From NCBI RefSeq assembly GCF_964023145.1, contig NZ_CAXIED010000001.1, positions 558,001 through 622,000 of the forward strand: DNA of 64,000 nt, in the 5' to 3' direction. The position numbers were made by a program, and so were the translations under genes. Source of the stretch: Chlamydia sp. BM-2023 (GTDB lineage: Bacteria > Chlamydiota > Chlamydiia > Chlamydiales > Chlamydiaceae). Positions 36,310 to 45,108 of the stretch are shown one piece after another. The notes beneath the pieces are model-generated. The model had not been told where the DNA came from. It ran no database searches and saw nothing but the letters and a program-made list of their open reading frames with translations. How positions within the stretch are numbered: the first letter of the stretch is position 1; each line of letters begins with the position of its first letter.

Positions 36310-36664
36310 GAAGTCTCTAAACTATTTATAATTTCTGAGAAATTAAGAGATCCCACGATATTCTCGTGGGATTTTTCATTTTTAAAAACGAAGTATTTCT
36401 TCGTAAAGTCTTTACAATTTTCTAATCATTAAAAATACTGCTATTTGTAGCTTCTATTTTCCTCATAACGTGATGAGGAAGGATAAGAAGACTATATTAA
36501 GAGCCAAAAGAACACTAGAAATTATGGTTTCTAGGATCTCCCTTACAAGGCTTTTCTTAGTCCACAGCAAATGTATAAACCCGAGTATTACGAACAAAAG
36601 CAACATTCATGTTAGGGATGGTGCTATTGCGAAATATAAAGATAAAAATAAGAGGTTTTTACCA
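36310..36664. other. Gap between recA and the small helical gene
   Basis: Apart from the recA terminator I see no feature. A plus-strand open frame runs into the next gene from a GTG at 36470, but its residues look non-coding (very basic, no ribosome-binding site), so I treat it as leader sequence. Confidence 0.4.
36350..36383 (+). terminator. Rho-independent terminator of recA
   Basis: A 9-bp perfect stem ATCCCACGA/TCGTGGGAT (36350-36358 with 36364-36372), 5-nt loop, is followed by TTTTCATTTTT, 41 bp after the recA stop. Confidence 0.92.
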
Positions 36665-36820
36665 ATGACTATAGAAGAATACAAAACTTCTGAGAACATG
36701 CAAAAATTTTTCGATAATCTGAAAGAATTGAAAAAATTTTTAAAAGACCATGCTCACGAGCATCCAAAACTTCAAGAAGCTTTTGACAAGCTACATCAAA
36801 CTTTTAAAGTCGCTGAATAG
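36665..36820 (+). CDS. Small helical hypothetical protein
   Basis: This encodes 51 residues from the ATG at 36665, preceded by AAGAGG at about 9 nt. The product is a compact, charged helix-rich peptide (QKFFDNLKELKKFLKDH; FDKLHQTFKVAE) without membrane segment. A terminator-like hairpin directly after the stop (36825-36852) supports it as a transcribed unit. The in-frame extension back to 36470 is judged non-coding. No function known. Confidence 0.55.
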   Translation: MTIEEYKTSENMQKFFDNLKELKKFLKDHAHEHPKLQEAFDKLHQTFKVAE

Positions 36821-36824
36821 GTGT

Positions 36825-36852
36825 TGCTCTCTTAATTTAGAGGGCAGATTTT
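36825..36852 (+). terminator. Terminator after the 51-residue gene
   Basis: An 8-bp stem with one G-T pair (36825-36832 with 36839-36846), loop TAATTT, is followed by GATTTTCT. Confidence 0.6.
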
Positions 36853-36914
36853 CTAACCCTTGAAAATTATGGGTCTACCTATCTCAAGCTTATAAAACAA
36901 AGAAATAAAGCCTT

Positions 36915-36950
36915 TATACCCTCCAATTAGTGAAAGCTGTGGAGGGTATA
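36915..36950 (-). terminator. 11-bp inverted repeat downstream of CADD
   Basis: TATACCCTCCA (36915-36925) pairs exactly with TGGAGGGTATA (36940-36950) around 14 nt. It lies 14 bp beyond the CADD stop; T-run is poor, so it may act as an RNA-stabilising end of the folate operon transcript. Confidence 0.55.
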
Positions 36951-36964
36951 ACCAGTCATTATAA

Positions 36965-37687
36965 TTAGTGACGGCAGCTACAGCAGCAAGAAGATGATTT
37001 ACAAGAAGACTCTGCAGGTTTTTCTTCTTCTAAGAAAGAGTCTAAAAAGCACCACAAAGCATCACATACTTCTTTAGAGGCTTGTAAGACCTTATCTTGA
37101 TCGTTATTTCCTAAAACTTCTATCAGCTCACGTTCTTCTCTGGCATGTCTGATATCTACTTCATTATGTACTGTGAAGTATTCATAACCTTGAGGGTCCT
37201 TAAAACCAAAATACTGTTTCAATCCGGAAATTTTTGTTGCTGCAACTTCAGGAATTTGGCTTTCATAGGTGTATAGAGCTGAAACACCAGCAGCTAAGGA
37301 GTCTCCTGAACACCATCGTAAAAATGTATCTACTTTCTTTTGAGCTGCTGGACCAGGAATATGACTTTCTAGTTCGTCTTCTGTAACACCTAAAGCATAA
37401 GCAAAATCTTTCCAAAGATCTATGTGATTAGGGTAACCGTTTTCCTCGTCCATAAGGTTATCAAGAAGCAATTTACGAGCTGCTAAATTATCACAGCGGC
37501 TATGCACAGCTGAAAGATAACGAGGAAAAGCTTTAATATGTAAGTAGTAGTCCTTCGCATACACTTGTAACTGTTCTATCGTTAATTTCCCCTCTGACCA
37601 TCTCATGTAAAAAGGATGATCTAACATCTGTTTTGCTTTGATATTCTTATCTAGTAGATCTAAACATCGTTTCATTAACGCCTCCAA
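36965..37687 (-). CDS. CADD, self-sacrificing pABA-forming di-metal oxygenase
   Basis: This 240-residue protein has a heme-oxygenase/TenA-like helical fold (CT610 family). The C. trachomatis protein CADD was first described as a death-domain-binding protein and later shown to make p-aminobenzoate from its own tyrosine. The reported key residues occur here at the same numbers: Y27 (substrate tyrosine), K152, and metal ligands E81, H88, E142, H174, D178 and H181. The last 12 residues hold five cysteines (CKSSSCCCSCRH), an unusual tail. A strong GGAGG ribosome-binding site is present. It ends the folate operon (folX-folKP-folA-CofE-like-CADD), 3 bp after the CofE-like gene, fitting pABA supply to FolP. 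Confidence 0.95.
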   Translation of the reverse strand: MEALMKRCLDLLDKNIKAKQMLDHPFYMRWSEGKLTIEQLQVYAKDYYLHIKAFPRYLSAVHSRCDNLAARKLLLDNLMDEENGYPNHIDLWKDFAYALGVTEDELESHIPGPAAQKKVDTFLRWCSGDSLAAGVSALYTYESQIPEVAATKISGLKQYFGFKDPQGYEYFTVHNEVDIRHAREERELIEVLGNNDQDKVLQASKEVCDALWCFLDSFLEEEKPAESSCKSSSCCCSCRH

Positions 37688-37690
37688 AAG

Positions 37691-38425
37691 TTAAAAGTGA
37701 GTAGATTCCCAGACTACAGAATTCAGTATAGGGCCATATAAATCTTCGGCTTCATCTATACCTAACGAAGATAAATCAGACTGTAGTGTGGGTGAAGAAT
37801 GAAAAGTAATTTTAGGTGCATTTTCTATGACTGCTATAGGAGTGTGTTCATCTCCCTCGCCCATACAAAGTACGGCAGACACTGATAAAGCATCTAAAAG
37901 ATTAATATGCGTCATTTGTAAAGGGCGGCCAAAACAATCCGGTTTCCCCACATAACTATATAGAGGAGAAAACCCATACCAGCATAACCCTAAACCTAAA
38001 ACACCCCGACGCATAGGGGTCGTATGACTATCTACAATAATCACTCCAAGATTATTCAAATGATAAAAACTCTTTAACCAAGCCCCTAGGGCATTGGTAG
38101 ATGCTAATAAATCCCTCGGGTACAAAACATAATAATCTTGAGCATTAGACTCGTCGATGCCCGCAGAGGGAATTAGAATTCCCTGTTTTTTAGTTAAATA
38201 TAAATCATGAAGCTCAGAATAAACATAAGCATCAGATTCTTGTTTTATCAAAGTCTCTTTCGTTGTGGTCTTTGTATCAACAACAGCACCTTCACAAAGA
38301 CTTAAAACCTTTGAGGATAAAGCAATTATAGAATTCTCTGCCAGCAAAGGAAGCGATTCTTCTAAAATTTCATAGAGATTATCGAGCACATGAATTGTGC
38401 GTGTGACAATAGGAGAGATTTTCAT
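37691..38425 (-). CDS. CofE-like ligase, probable FolC substitute (CT611-like)
   Basis: This 244-residue protein belongs to the F420-0:gamma-glutamyl ligase (CofE) family. Visible family features: ALSSKVLSLCEG, IPSAGIDESN, IVDSHTTPMRRGVLG and CMGEGDEHTP. Chlamydiae have no coenzyme F420, and published work on chlamydial folate synthesis proposed that this family supplies the missing glutamate-adding step (dihydrofolate synthase). Its position inside a folate operon agrees. The start lies 47 bp inside folA with no Shine-Dalgarno sequence, so translation is presumably coupled to folA. Confidence 0.88.
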   Translation of the reverse strand: MKISPIVTRTIHVLDNLYEILEESLPLLAENSIIALSSKVLSLCEGAVVDTKTTTKETLIKQESDAYVYSELHDLYLTKKQGILIPSAGIDESNAQDYYVLYPRDLLASTNALGAWLKSFYHLNNLGVIIVDSHTTPMRRGVLGLGLCWYGFSPLYSYVGKPDCFGRPLQMTHINLLDALSVSAVLCMGEGDEHTPIAVIENAPKITFHSSPTLQSDLSSLGIDEAEDLYGPILNSVVWESTHF

Positions 38426-38885
38426 AATAACAAATTGTTAAACCTTCTTTTTCGTCTAAAACTTTCTTTTTCCATCCCTCTAATAGAAATAATGGGAAAA
38501 AAATATCACCCTCATAACACTTTTTGATGTGTGTTATAAAACAACCGCGCAACATATGATTCTCTAAAAATAGAGAAAATATATCCCCACCACCTATAAG
38601 AAAAACAGGAAAGGAAAGTTCTAAACTATTAAACTCCTCTAAGGAAGACACCCAGAAGATGTTTCGGGTATCTTCATGATAACTTCTAGAAAAAATTACT
38701 ACTTGACGATCAGCTGAATACTTGCTGGGAAGAGCTTCCCAAGTCTTTCTTCCCATGATAATAGGTCGTTTCCCTATAACTGTTGAGAAGAAATTAATAT
38801 CTTCAGGATAACTCCAGGGTAACTTTCCCTGATTTCCTATAACGCCATTAGGATCACAAGCAGCTACCCCAAATATCGTTTTCAT
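38379..38885 (-). CDS. folA: Dihydrofolate reductase
   Basis: This encodes 168 residues from the ATG at 38885, which overlaps the folKP stop as ATGA; an ATG 18 nt upstream is also in frame. DHFR motifs: GVIGNQGKLPWSYPEDINFF with the catalytic acidic residue, IIMGRKTWEALP and VFLIGGGDIF. It reduces dihydrofolate to tetrahydrofolate. ThyX is also encoded in this window; because ThyX releases tetrahydrofolate, DHFR is needed only for de novo folate here. The 3' end overlaps the next gene by 47 bp. Confidence 0.95.
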   Translation of the reverse strand: MKTIFGVAACDPNGVIGNQGKLPWSYPEDINFFSTVIGKRPIIMGRKTWEALPSKYSADRQVVIFSRSYHEDTRNIFWVSSLEEFNSLELSFPVFLIGGGDIFSLFLENHMLRGCFITHIKKCYEGDIFFPLFLLEGWKKKVLDEKEGLTICYYENLSYCHTHNSCAR

Positions 38886-40228
38886 ATGGAAATTCCAGGC
38901 CATGCCGCTGTAGCTAGAACCCTTTGATTAGCCTCTACATCATGCACTCGTAGGTAATTTACCCCGCGCTGCTGCAAAAGCACGGAAAAACACGCCGTTT
39001 CCCAATCCCGATCATTAGCATCATATTTCCCTAACAAAGAAAAACACGACTTTCTTGAATGTCCTACCAACGTAGCACAACCCAACTGACGAAACCTATC
39101 CATATCACGTAATACATTCAAAGCTTGTATTTGCGTGGTTCCGAAGCCTATACCTGGATCAAAAATAATTTGATCACGACTCAACCCTAAATCAACAAAA
39201 GCCTCTATTTGCACCTCTCCCCAGCTTAACAACTGGTTCGCAGCAGATGCTGAAAAAGCTAACGTTTTATCAGGACGTGGAGGAATAGAACACGAGTGAT
39301 TAACAACTAATAATAAATCTAATTCCTTAGCGACCTCTGCCATTTCTTTGGATCCTCCAGAAACATCATTAATCCATCGAATAGGATAGAGCTCAACGGC
39401 CTTCCTAATAATCTCGGGATAAAAAGTATCTATGGAAATATCAGGATATTGCGCAACACGACCAGACCAACGTTCAGAAAGCAGCTTCAAAACAGGCTCA
39501 AGACGGGCCCATTCTTGTTCCATGGAAAGCAACTGTTGCACTCTGGGATTAGTCGCTTGACCCCCGAAATCTATGACAGCAGCCCCCTGAGAAAACAATT
39601 CTTCAGCGCGAGCAACCGCCTTAGCAGGCTCAAGATATTTTCCCCCATCTGACATAGAGTTATCAGTAACGTTAACAATACCCATCAACATAGTTGCTGG
39701 AGAAAACGCGTTGAGGATCATTTCTTGAGGGCAAGGAATAAGATGAGCGATTTCACTAAAGGGCTTCAAATGATATTGCGAACCAGGCTGGGATAACTGC
39801 CTAGAAGGGCAAAGTGAAGCTATAAGAGAAAGTAAAAAAGGCCTTTCTAGAATTCTCTCATGGGGAATAATAACATCTCCCTGATTATAGACCTCATCTC
39901 CATATAATAGGATGTCTATATCTAAAATCCTAGGAGACCATGGTAAAGCGTGTGGATCTCTACCGAGTTTGTGCTCTATACCTTTTACTTTAGATAACAA
40001 CTGCTTGGGAGGAAGAGAGGTTCTTCCTATCAACACGGAATTGAAAAAAGGCAAATCCCATTCTTTCGGAGAATCAGGAAACAACAAAGCCTTTGTTTCT
40101 AAAATTATAGAGCTCTGCATCCCCTCGATATCTAGCTCTTTTAATAGGGAAAACGCTTTCCGAAAATTTTCAAAGCGGTTTCCAAGATTAGACCCTAAGG
40201 AAAGGCAAATAAAATTTGAAGTTGTCAT
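38882..40228 (-). CDS. folP: Bifunctional HPPK / dihydropteroate synthase
   Basis: This 448-residue fusion has an N-terminal hydroxymethyl-dihydropterin pyrophosphokinase (about 1-165: LSLGSNLGNRFEN, FFNSVLIGRT, the RILDIDILLYG signature with metal aspartates, and IIPHERILERPFLL) joined to dihydropteroate synthase (about 175-448: MLMGIVNVTDNSMSDGG, VIDFGGQATNP, DISIDTFYPEI, FDPGIGFG, LVGHSRKS). It makes dihydropteroate from the pterin and pABA, the latter presumably from CADD. The ATG overlaps the folX stop as ATGA. Confidence 0.96.
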   Translation of the reverse strand: MTTSNFICLSLGSNLGNRFENFRKAFSLLKELDIEGMQSSIILETKALLFPDSPKEWDLPFFNSVLIGRTSLPPKQLLSKVKGIEHKLGRDPHALPWSPRILDIDILLYGDEVYNQGDVIIPHERILERPFLLSLIASLCPSRQLSQPGSQYHLKPFSEIAHLIPCPQEMILNAFSPATMLMGIVNVTDNSMSDGGKYLEPAKAVARAEELFSQGAAVIDFGGQATNPRVQQLLSMEQEWARLEPVLKLLSERWSGRVAQYPDISIDTFYPEIIRKAVELYPIRWINDVSGGSKEMAEVAKELDLLLVVNHSCSIPPRPDKTLAFSASAANQLLSWGEVQIEAFVDLGLSRDQIIFDPGIGFGTTQIQALNVLRDMDRFRQLGCATLVGHSRKSCFSLLGKYDANDRDWETACFSVLLQQRGVNYLRVHDVEANQRVLATAAWPGISI

Positions 40229-40560
40229 ATCAAGATTTCCCTACTTATTTTAAAGCGAATGGGCTTCAACAAGTTAGGAACAGGGGGACGTTCTTTTAGA
40301 ACTTCCAACTCTATTTTAGAAACCTTGCCCTTTAACCTTGTCTCTAAAGCATCCATTAAAAGCTTAGACAAATGCTCTACTAAAGCACAAGGCTTACTGC
40401 AAGCAACCTCTTCTATTAGAGAAGTTATCTCAACGTAACAGCAGGCGTCGTTAAGATCATCCGAAACACAAACATGGGGCTCTGTAAAGAAAAAAAGAGT
40501 CACCGAAACTAAAATGGGCTGCGGGAAATGACGCTCTTCCTTAGAGCATCCTAGTCGCAC
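40225..40560 (-). CDS. folX: Dihydroneopterin aldolase-family protein FolX/FolB
   Basis: This encodes 111 residues from the only ordinary start available, GTG at 40560. Features of the FolB fold: SKEERHFPQPILVSVTLFFF, the CYVEITSLIEEV helix and ALVEHLSKLLMDAL. The family cleaves or epimerises dihydroneopterin. The same frame continues upstream as VAESYQLVIPDFRVWVRLGC, which looks like the conserved first beta strand, before a stop at 40618-40620, and no ATG, GTG or TTG lies there. The real N-terminus may therefore use a rare start or be truncated. It is the first gene of the folate operon, 73 bp after rpoD. Confidence 0.85.
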   Translation of the reverse strand: MRLGCSKEERHFPQPILVSVTLFFFTEPHVCVSDDLNDACCYVEITSLIEEVACSKPCALVEHLSKLLMDALETRLKGKVSKIELEVLKERPPVPNLLKPIRFKISREILI

Positions 40561-40633
40561 CCATACACGAAAATCTGGTATTACTAATTGATAAGATTCT
40601 GCGACAACACCTAAAAATTACGATATATTCCCT

Positions 40634-42349
40634 TTAACCCTTGCTATTCTTCACCTTACCTGAACCTGTCTTCTCTTCTTCCAAAAGATCAAGGAAAGCT
40701 CGCAACTGCTTAGAACGAATCGGGTGGCGCATTTTTCTCAATGCTTTTGCCTCAATCTGACGAATACGTTCTCGAGTTACATTAAAAGCGGAACCAACCT
40801 CTTCCAATGTCTTAGGCTTTCCATCAAGAAGACCAAAACGATGAATCAACACAAATCTTTCACGATCCGTAAGTGTCTTTAAGACTTCTTTCATCTTATC
40901 TTTTAGCATGGAGTATCCCGTAGCTTCCGCAGGGGATTCCACACCTGTGTCCTCTAAGAAATCACCGAAGGAGCTTTCACCTCCCTCACCAACTTCTGCC
41001 TGTAAAGAAATAGGATGCTGGGCAATCTTATAAATTTCCCGCACCCGATCTGGGGTTAACCCTAATTCCTCGGCCAATTCCTCTGGAGTGGGCTCTTTGC
41101 CAGTTTCCATCATCAACTTCTTGGCACCACGAAGAACTTTATTAATAGTTTCAATCATATGCACAGGAATACGAATCGTTCGTGCCTGATCAGCAATGGC
41201 ACGTGTAACTGCCTGACGAATCCACCAGGTGGCATAAGTAGAAAACTTGTATCCTCTGCGATATTCAAATTTTTCTACAGCCTTCATCAAACCCATATTA
41301 CCTTCTTGAATTAGATCTAAAAAGGATAGGCCTCGGTTTGTATATTTTTTAGCTATGGAAATTACTAAACGAAGGTTAGACTCCACCATTTCCTTTTTGG
41401 CTTCTTGGCTTTTGTCCATCCAACGTTGCAACATACGCACGTCTTTTTTAAATTCTTCGAGCGTTCTTCCTGCAGCAACTTCTCGTTTGTGTAATCTACG
41501 CTTAGCTGCATCTAACTTTGCAGCCGCAAACTTATTCCTTTCAGCACGAACCTTCAAATCATTAATTTGCTGCTCTAGCTGCAAGAAAGAATCGTACGCC
41601 TTAAAAACAACTTCACCAAAATCTTCCGTAACATTGTGACGGCAGTGAAAACAACGCAGGTATGCTTGCGTACGAATACGACATTTTTCCAAATTATCGT
41701 TTAACTTCGCAATTTCCGGCTTCGATAGATTGTTCTGTTTCAACGATAAGAGTAGGGATTCTAAGTACACATCTTCTTCCTTAAGCAAAGTAATCAACTT
41801 AGGAAGCAATTTCAGGAAATGCGTCTTATCCTCTACTTCTTTTTCTGAAATAATTTTATCAAAGCGCTCCTTCCCATTGATCAAATATTGTGCAATGGAA
41901 ATAGCTTCTTTTGTTGAATAACGAAAACGTAAAATAATACGTTCGATTTGGACTTGGGCTTTTTCTATTCTCTTAGAAATTTCAACTTCTTCCTCTCGAG
42001 TTAACAGAGGTACAGTTCCCATTTCTTTTAAATACATACGTACAGGGTCGTCCGGTGTTCCCTCTGTACGTTTAGCTAAGCCCTCTAGCTCTTTAGCTTC
42101 TTTTTTTCTTTCCTTCTGTCTTTCAACATCTGCTTGATTCAGGACCTGGATATCCATTCCCGTAAGAAAAATTAACACCTGATCAATTTGTTCAGGCGTG
42201 TCGAAAGACATAGGAAGGATCTCATTGATCTCCTCATAAGTAATAAAGCCCTGATCTTTAGCAAGAGCAACTAGTTCTTCTAGCTTCTTTTGAGCTTCTT
42301 CTTCATGAGCCGCTTCCACAGCTTGGCCATTTTGTGTATTCATGAGCAT
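40634..42349 (-). CDS. rpoD: Primary sigma factor sigma-66 (RpoD)
   Basis: This encodes 571 residues, the length known for chlamydial sigma-66. Region 1.2 ([23 protein letters not shown]), region 2 ([44 protein letters not shown]), region 3 and region 4 with the helix-turn-helix ([29 protein letters not shown]) are complete. ATG CTC ATG opens it; either ATG could be used. It sits downstream of the PAS-like gene and upstream of folX on the minus strand. Its activity would be the target of the RsbU/V/W partner switch hinted at by the first gene of the window. Confidence 0.98.
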   Translation of the reverse strand: MLMNTQNGQAVEAAHEEEAQKKLEELVALAKDQGFITYEEINEILPMSFDTPEQIDQVLIFLTGMDIQVLNQADVERQKERKKEAKELEGLAKRTEGTPDDPVRMYLKEMGTVPLLTREEEVEISKRIEKAQVQIERIILRFRYSTKEAISIAQYLINGKERFDKIISEKEVEDKTHFLKLLPKLITLLKEEDVYLESLLLSLKQNNLSKPEIAKLNDNLEKCRIRTQAYLRCFHCRHNVTEDFGEVVFKAYDSFLQLEQQINDLKVRAERNKFAAAKLDAAKRRLHKREVAAGRTLEEFKKDVRMLQRWMDKSQEAKKEMVESNLRLVISIAKKYTNRGLSFLDLIQEGNMGLMKAVEKFEYRRGYKFSTYATWWIRQAVTRAIADQARTIRIPVHMIETINKVLRGAKKLMMETGKEPTPEELAEELGLTPDRVREIYKIAQHPISLQAEVGEGGESSFGDFLEDTGVESPAEATGYSMLKDKMKEVLKTLTDRERFVLIHRFGLLDGKPKTLEEVGSAFNVTRERIRQIEAKALRKMRHPIRSKQLRAFLDLLEEEKTGSGKVKNSKG

Positions 42350-42444
42350 TTAATTTATTGGGTTGCAACAAAATCATAGGGCCCCAGCCTTTGGGTAACA
42401 GTTTAGCCAAAGAAAGATAGGAAATCTAGGGATTTTTCATTAGT

Positions 42445-43650
42445 CTATCCACGAAGGGCATCCGCATGCACTGGATAAAGAACACCCAAGATATGATTAC
42501 GAAGGGGTCCTTTATTTAAAACAGTTAAACAATAATAAAAAGGAGTCTGACCATGATTTTTTGTTTTAATTATTATTTTTCCTGATCGCTCCTGGCGATC
42601 ATGTAAACGAAGATCCGCTTCCCACTGGGCTAAACCTGAGACAACAACATCGCCGTCCATGGTTAAAAAATCTTCTACTCCGTATCCCGTCCAAGTTTTA
42701 AATAAAGAGTTAGCAAAAACAGCCCGCTTGGACCGAGGTGCGTAAACAAAAAGCATTCCAAGATTTTCTTCCCTTAAACTATCAAATAACTGACGGCATT
42801 CTAATGAATAGTTACATATAGAAGATTCTGATCTTATATAACGCGAGGCTGTTAGGGATGAAGCAGCTTCTGCATTTTCTACCCTAAAGGCTATTTTTTT
42901 TAACTCTGATAGAAGTTGCTGAGGTAAATCTTTCGCGCTTGCAGCAGCTTTTCTTGGCAAACTTTCTACCATATTAGACTCAAGCTGCAATAAATTGCGA
43001 ATTTCACACATTAAATCTTGCACCTTGGACTCTAATTTACCAATGTAAACCTGTCGCATATCTAACATGCTATGCTGCTCTTCAAAAGTCGCTTGATACT
43101 CTTCATTAAGAACTTGCTGGTAGGCTAAAGCATCTGCCAACTCCCGATTTAGCCGCTGCCCCTCCTCTTCTTTTTCCTTACACTCTTGAAACAAGGCGTC
43201 CAATTGGAGCTGCAAGCACTGGTTTTCTTCCTTTAAACGACCTATCACACCTTCTGCTTGCTGAGCCTCAGATTTGGATTTCATAAAAGCACCGCGAGCA
43301 AGAAGCAGCTGGTTAAGCAATTTCTGATTCTGAGACTTCAACTGTTGACTTTCATGCTGACGCTCTTCCACAGTTGCGCAAATTTTTCTTAACCCTTCGT
43401 CCTTTTCAACAATTTTACGAATTTTCGTTTGCAGCAACTGTCCCGCGGCAGCTTTCAACTGCTTTTCTCTGCGAATAATAGCAAAGACCCAGCCTGCCGA
43501 GGAAATAATTGAAAAAATAAAATAGCTATAAACTTTTTGAAAAGCAGAGAAAAAGGGTAGGCAAATAAGGGGAAGAAGAAACGCTGCTAGAGGGAAAAGG
43601 TAATTACAGTACCGTAAAAGAGGGTGAAAAAATTTTTTCACGAACGACAT
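42445..43650 (-). CDS. Membrane-anchored coiled-coil protein with PAS-like C-terminus (CT616-like)
   Basis: This encodes 401 residues. Two membrane helices at the N-terminus (about 14-35 and 40-60), a long coiled coil (about 65-230, rich in Gln, Glu, Leu) and a C-terminal region (about 285-400) that reads like a PAS domain: FVYAPRSKRAVFANSLFKTWTGYGVEDF, then a strand-rich half GKIIIKTKNHGQTPFYYCLTVL. No kinase or other output domain follows. A scaffold or sensor role is inferred from architecture only. It lies upstream of rpoD (95 bp) on the same strand and could influence or share its transcription. Confidence 0.8.
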   Translation of the reverse strand: MSFVKKFFHPLLRYCNYLFPLAAFLLPLICLPFFSAFQKVYSYFIFSIISSAGWVFAIIRREKQLKAAAGQLLQTKIRKIVEKDEGLRKICATVEERQHESQQLKSQNQKLLNQLLLARGAFMKSKSEAQQAEGVIGRLKEENQCLQLQLDALFQECKEKEEEGQRLNRELADALAYQQVLNEEYQATFEEQHSMLDMRQVYIGKLESKVQDLMCEIRNLLQLESNMVESLPRKAAASAKDLPQQLLSELKKIAFRVENAEAASSLTASRYIRSESSICNYSLECRQLFDSLREENLGMLFVYAPRSKRAVFANSLFKTWTGYGVEDFLTMDGDVVVSGLAQWEADLRLHDRQERSGKIIIKTKNHGQTPFYYCLTVLNKGPLRNHILGVLYPVHADALRG

Positions 43651-43737
43651 AAAAATTCAAATCCTTTGATCGTACCTTTGCAAAAGCTCACGTTTACTGT
43701 TAAGATTTGTTTTAGAAAAAGCCAAGAGATTATTTCT

Positions 43738-43761
43738 AACTTTTATGTTCGCATAAAAGTT
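43738..43761. promoter_or_regulatory. UUCG-capped hairpin in CT616-like/rpsT intergenic region
   Basis: AACTTTTATG (43738-43747) pairs perfectly with CATAAAAGTT (43752-43761) across the extra-stable tetraloop TTCG. It lies upstream of the likely rpsT promoter, between divergent genes, so it does not end any annotated gene. Confidence 0.5.
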
Positions 43762-43828
43762 TATTTATCTCTCCCATAAAATACCGTCTATTCTCCGTGT
43801 TTTTATTTATTTTTATTTCTGAGTTTTT

Positions 43829-43834
43829 TATAAT
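43829..43834 (+). promoter_or_regulatory. Likely -10 box of rpsT
   Basis: An exact TATAAT after a T-rich spacer, 102 bp before the rpsT start. The -35 position (43806-43811) is TTTATT, weak but typical of AT-rich chlamydial sigma-66 promoters. The leader would be about 95 nt. Confidence 0.5.
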
Positions 43835-43935
43835 TCCAAACTTAATTTCAAGCGGCCTGTCACCAAAGTGTGAGTCTTAAATGATTCGTTGGATTTAGGT
43901 CCCGCCCGAGAAAATGCCTTAGTTTTGGAGTGATC

Positions 43936-44232
43936 ATGGCACCGAAAAAAACAACTAAGAAAGGTGGTCCAAAAAAACGACCTTCTGCAGAAAAACGTAT
44001 TCTTACCGCACAAAAGCGTTGTTTGATCAATCAAAGTTTCAAATCCAAAGTTAAAACTTTGATGAAAAAATTCGAAACAGCTTTAAAAACTGGCGATCAA
44101 GCTAGCATCACTTCTGGGCTTCAACTGGTTTATAGCGCCACAGATAGAGCTGTAAAAAGAGGAATTTTCAAACATAACAAGGCAGCTCGCATTAAATCAC
44201 GAGCTACACTAAGAGCTAACTCGAAAATATAA
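43936..44232 (+). CDS. rpsT: Ribosomal protein S20
   Basis: This encodes 98 residues from ATG at 43936 with GGAG 6 nt upstream; an in-frame GTG at 43930 is not needed. The protein is very basic, with the S20 pattern [32 protein letters not shown] and a C-terminal [11 protein letters not shown]. It binds 16S rRNA early in 30S assembly. In other bacteria S20 represses its own translation; the long leader here would permit similar control. Confidence 0.96.
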   Translation: MAPKKTTKKGGPKKRPSAEKRILTAQKRCLINQSFKSKVKTLMKKFETALKTGDQASITSGLQLVYSATDRAVKRGIFKHNKAARIKSRATLRANSKI

Positions 44233-44254
44233 CTGAACAATGAGCAGGTAACTT

Positions 44255-45085
44255 ATGAGCGCCCCCTCCCTTCGCAGACTTTGTCCTTTAACGTCTTGTT
44301 TAGGATCAAATCCTTTAATAACTTCCGGGCTCAGTAAGTTACGACAAGTATCAACCGATCTCCACGCTAAGCTCTGCCTTGCTGGTGATATGATTGGGTT
44401 AATTGGCTCGTCAGCGACAATTGCCAAAGCATCTTCACATCTGCAATCTGGTCTCACTTTTGACAGGCTTTCATCCCTAGAATCTGCTTGCGGAACAGGG
44501 ATGGGGATAAACAACCTGTTAGATACCGGAGCTTTATTTACGCAGTGCTTAACTGGAACGATGTTCTACGAAGTTAATGGATCTGGCAATTTTGTCGTTA
44601 AGACATGCGTCACTCAAAATGAAGATGGAACTACGACAATATCTCATAAGCGCGTGCTGAGATCCCCGCTGGAAATTTCAAGTAAGGTGACACGTTTAGC
44701 TTCAAAGGCCATCGGCTCAGTGTGCTTCGCTGATTCAGAATTCAAAATAGGGAAACTCGGTAAACATGCTAAAGGATTAGGTGGTGTTGGCTCCAGCTTA
44801 TCAATCCTCAGCTCTGTATGCGGCATGGCCGACGATGCCGTGAATATTGCCTCTGCTGTACGCACAAAAGACGCAACTACCGCGGAAGCTATTGCCACAT
44901 GCCGTAAAACAATTCGAGAGAAAGTATTATCTCTTATTTGCAACTTCTTTGATGCTGTAGCGGAAGTTGTGGGTCTATTTGGAACTTTTGCTCCCGCTTT
45001 ACTTGGACCTCACGCTTTGCTCATCGTTGGAATTTTCTGGTTACTATCTTCGGCTGCAAACTTCATCCAAGATTTCATTGGCTAG
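44255..45085 (+). CDS. Candidate inclusion membrane protein (CT618-like)
   Basis: This encodes 276 residues. There is no signal peptide. The interior is Ser/Gly/Ala-rich with moderately hydrophobic helices, and the C-terminal 45 residues form two adjacent hydrophobic segments (FFDAVAEVVGLFGTFAPALL and HALLIVGIFWLLSSAANFI), the bilobed pattern of Inc proteins. C. trachomatis CT618, also next to rpsT, has been listed as an Inc candidate as far as I recall. AGGT precedes the start; a good terminator follows. Host-facing function unknown. Confidence 0.8.
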   Translation: MSAPSLRRLCPLTSCLGSNPLITSGLSKLRQVSTDLHAKLCLAGDMIGLIGSSATIAKASSHLQSGLTFDRLSSLESACGTGMGINNLLDTGALFTQCLTGTMFYEVNGSGNFVVKTCVTQNEDGTTTISHKRVLRSPLEISSKVTRLASKAIGSVCFADSEFKIGKLGKHAKGLGGVGSSLSILSSVCGMADDAVNIASAVRTKDATTAEAIATCRKTIREKVLSLICNFFDAVAEVVGLFGTFAPALLGPHALLIVGIFWLLSSAANFIQDFIG

Positions 45086-45108
45086 TTCAGCATCTCAAAA
45101 AGAAAAGA

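Noticed and set aside
36470..36664. Longer form (116 residues) of the small gene after recA
   Set aside because: Starts at GTG without ribosome-binding site; the added residues are very basic and look non-coding.
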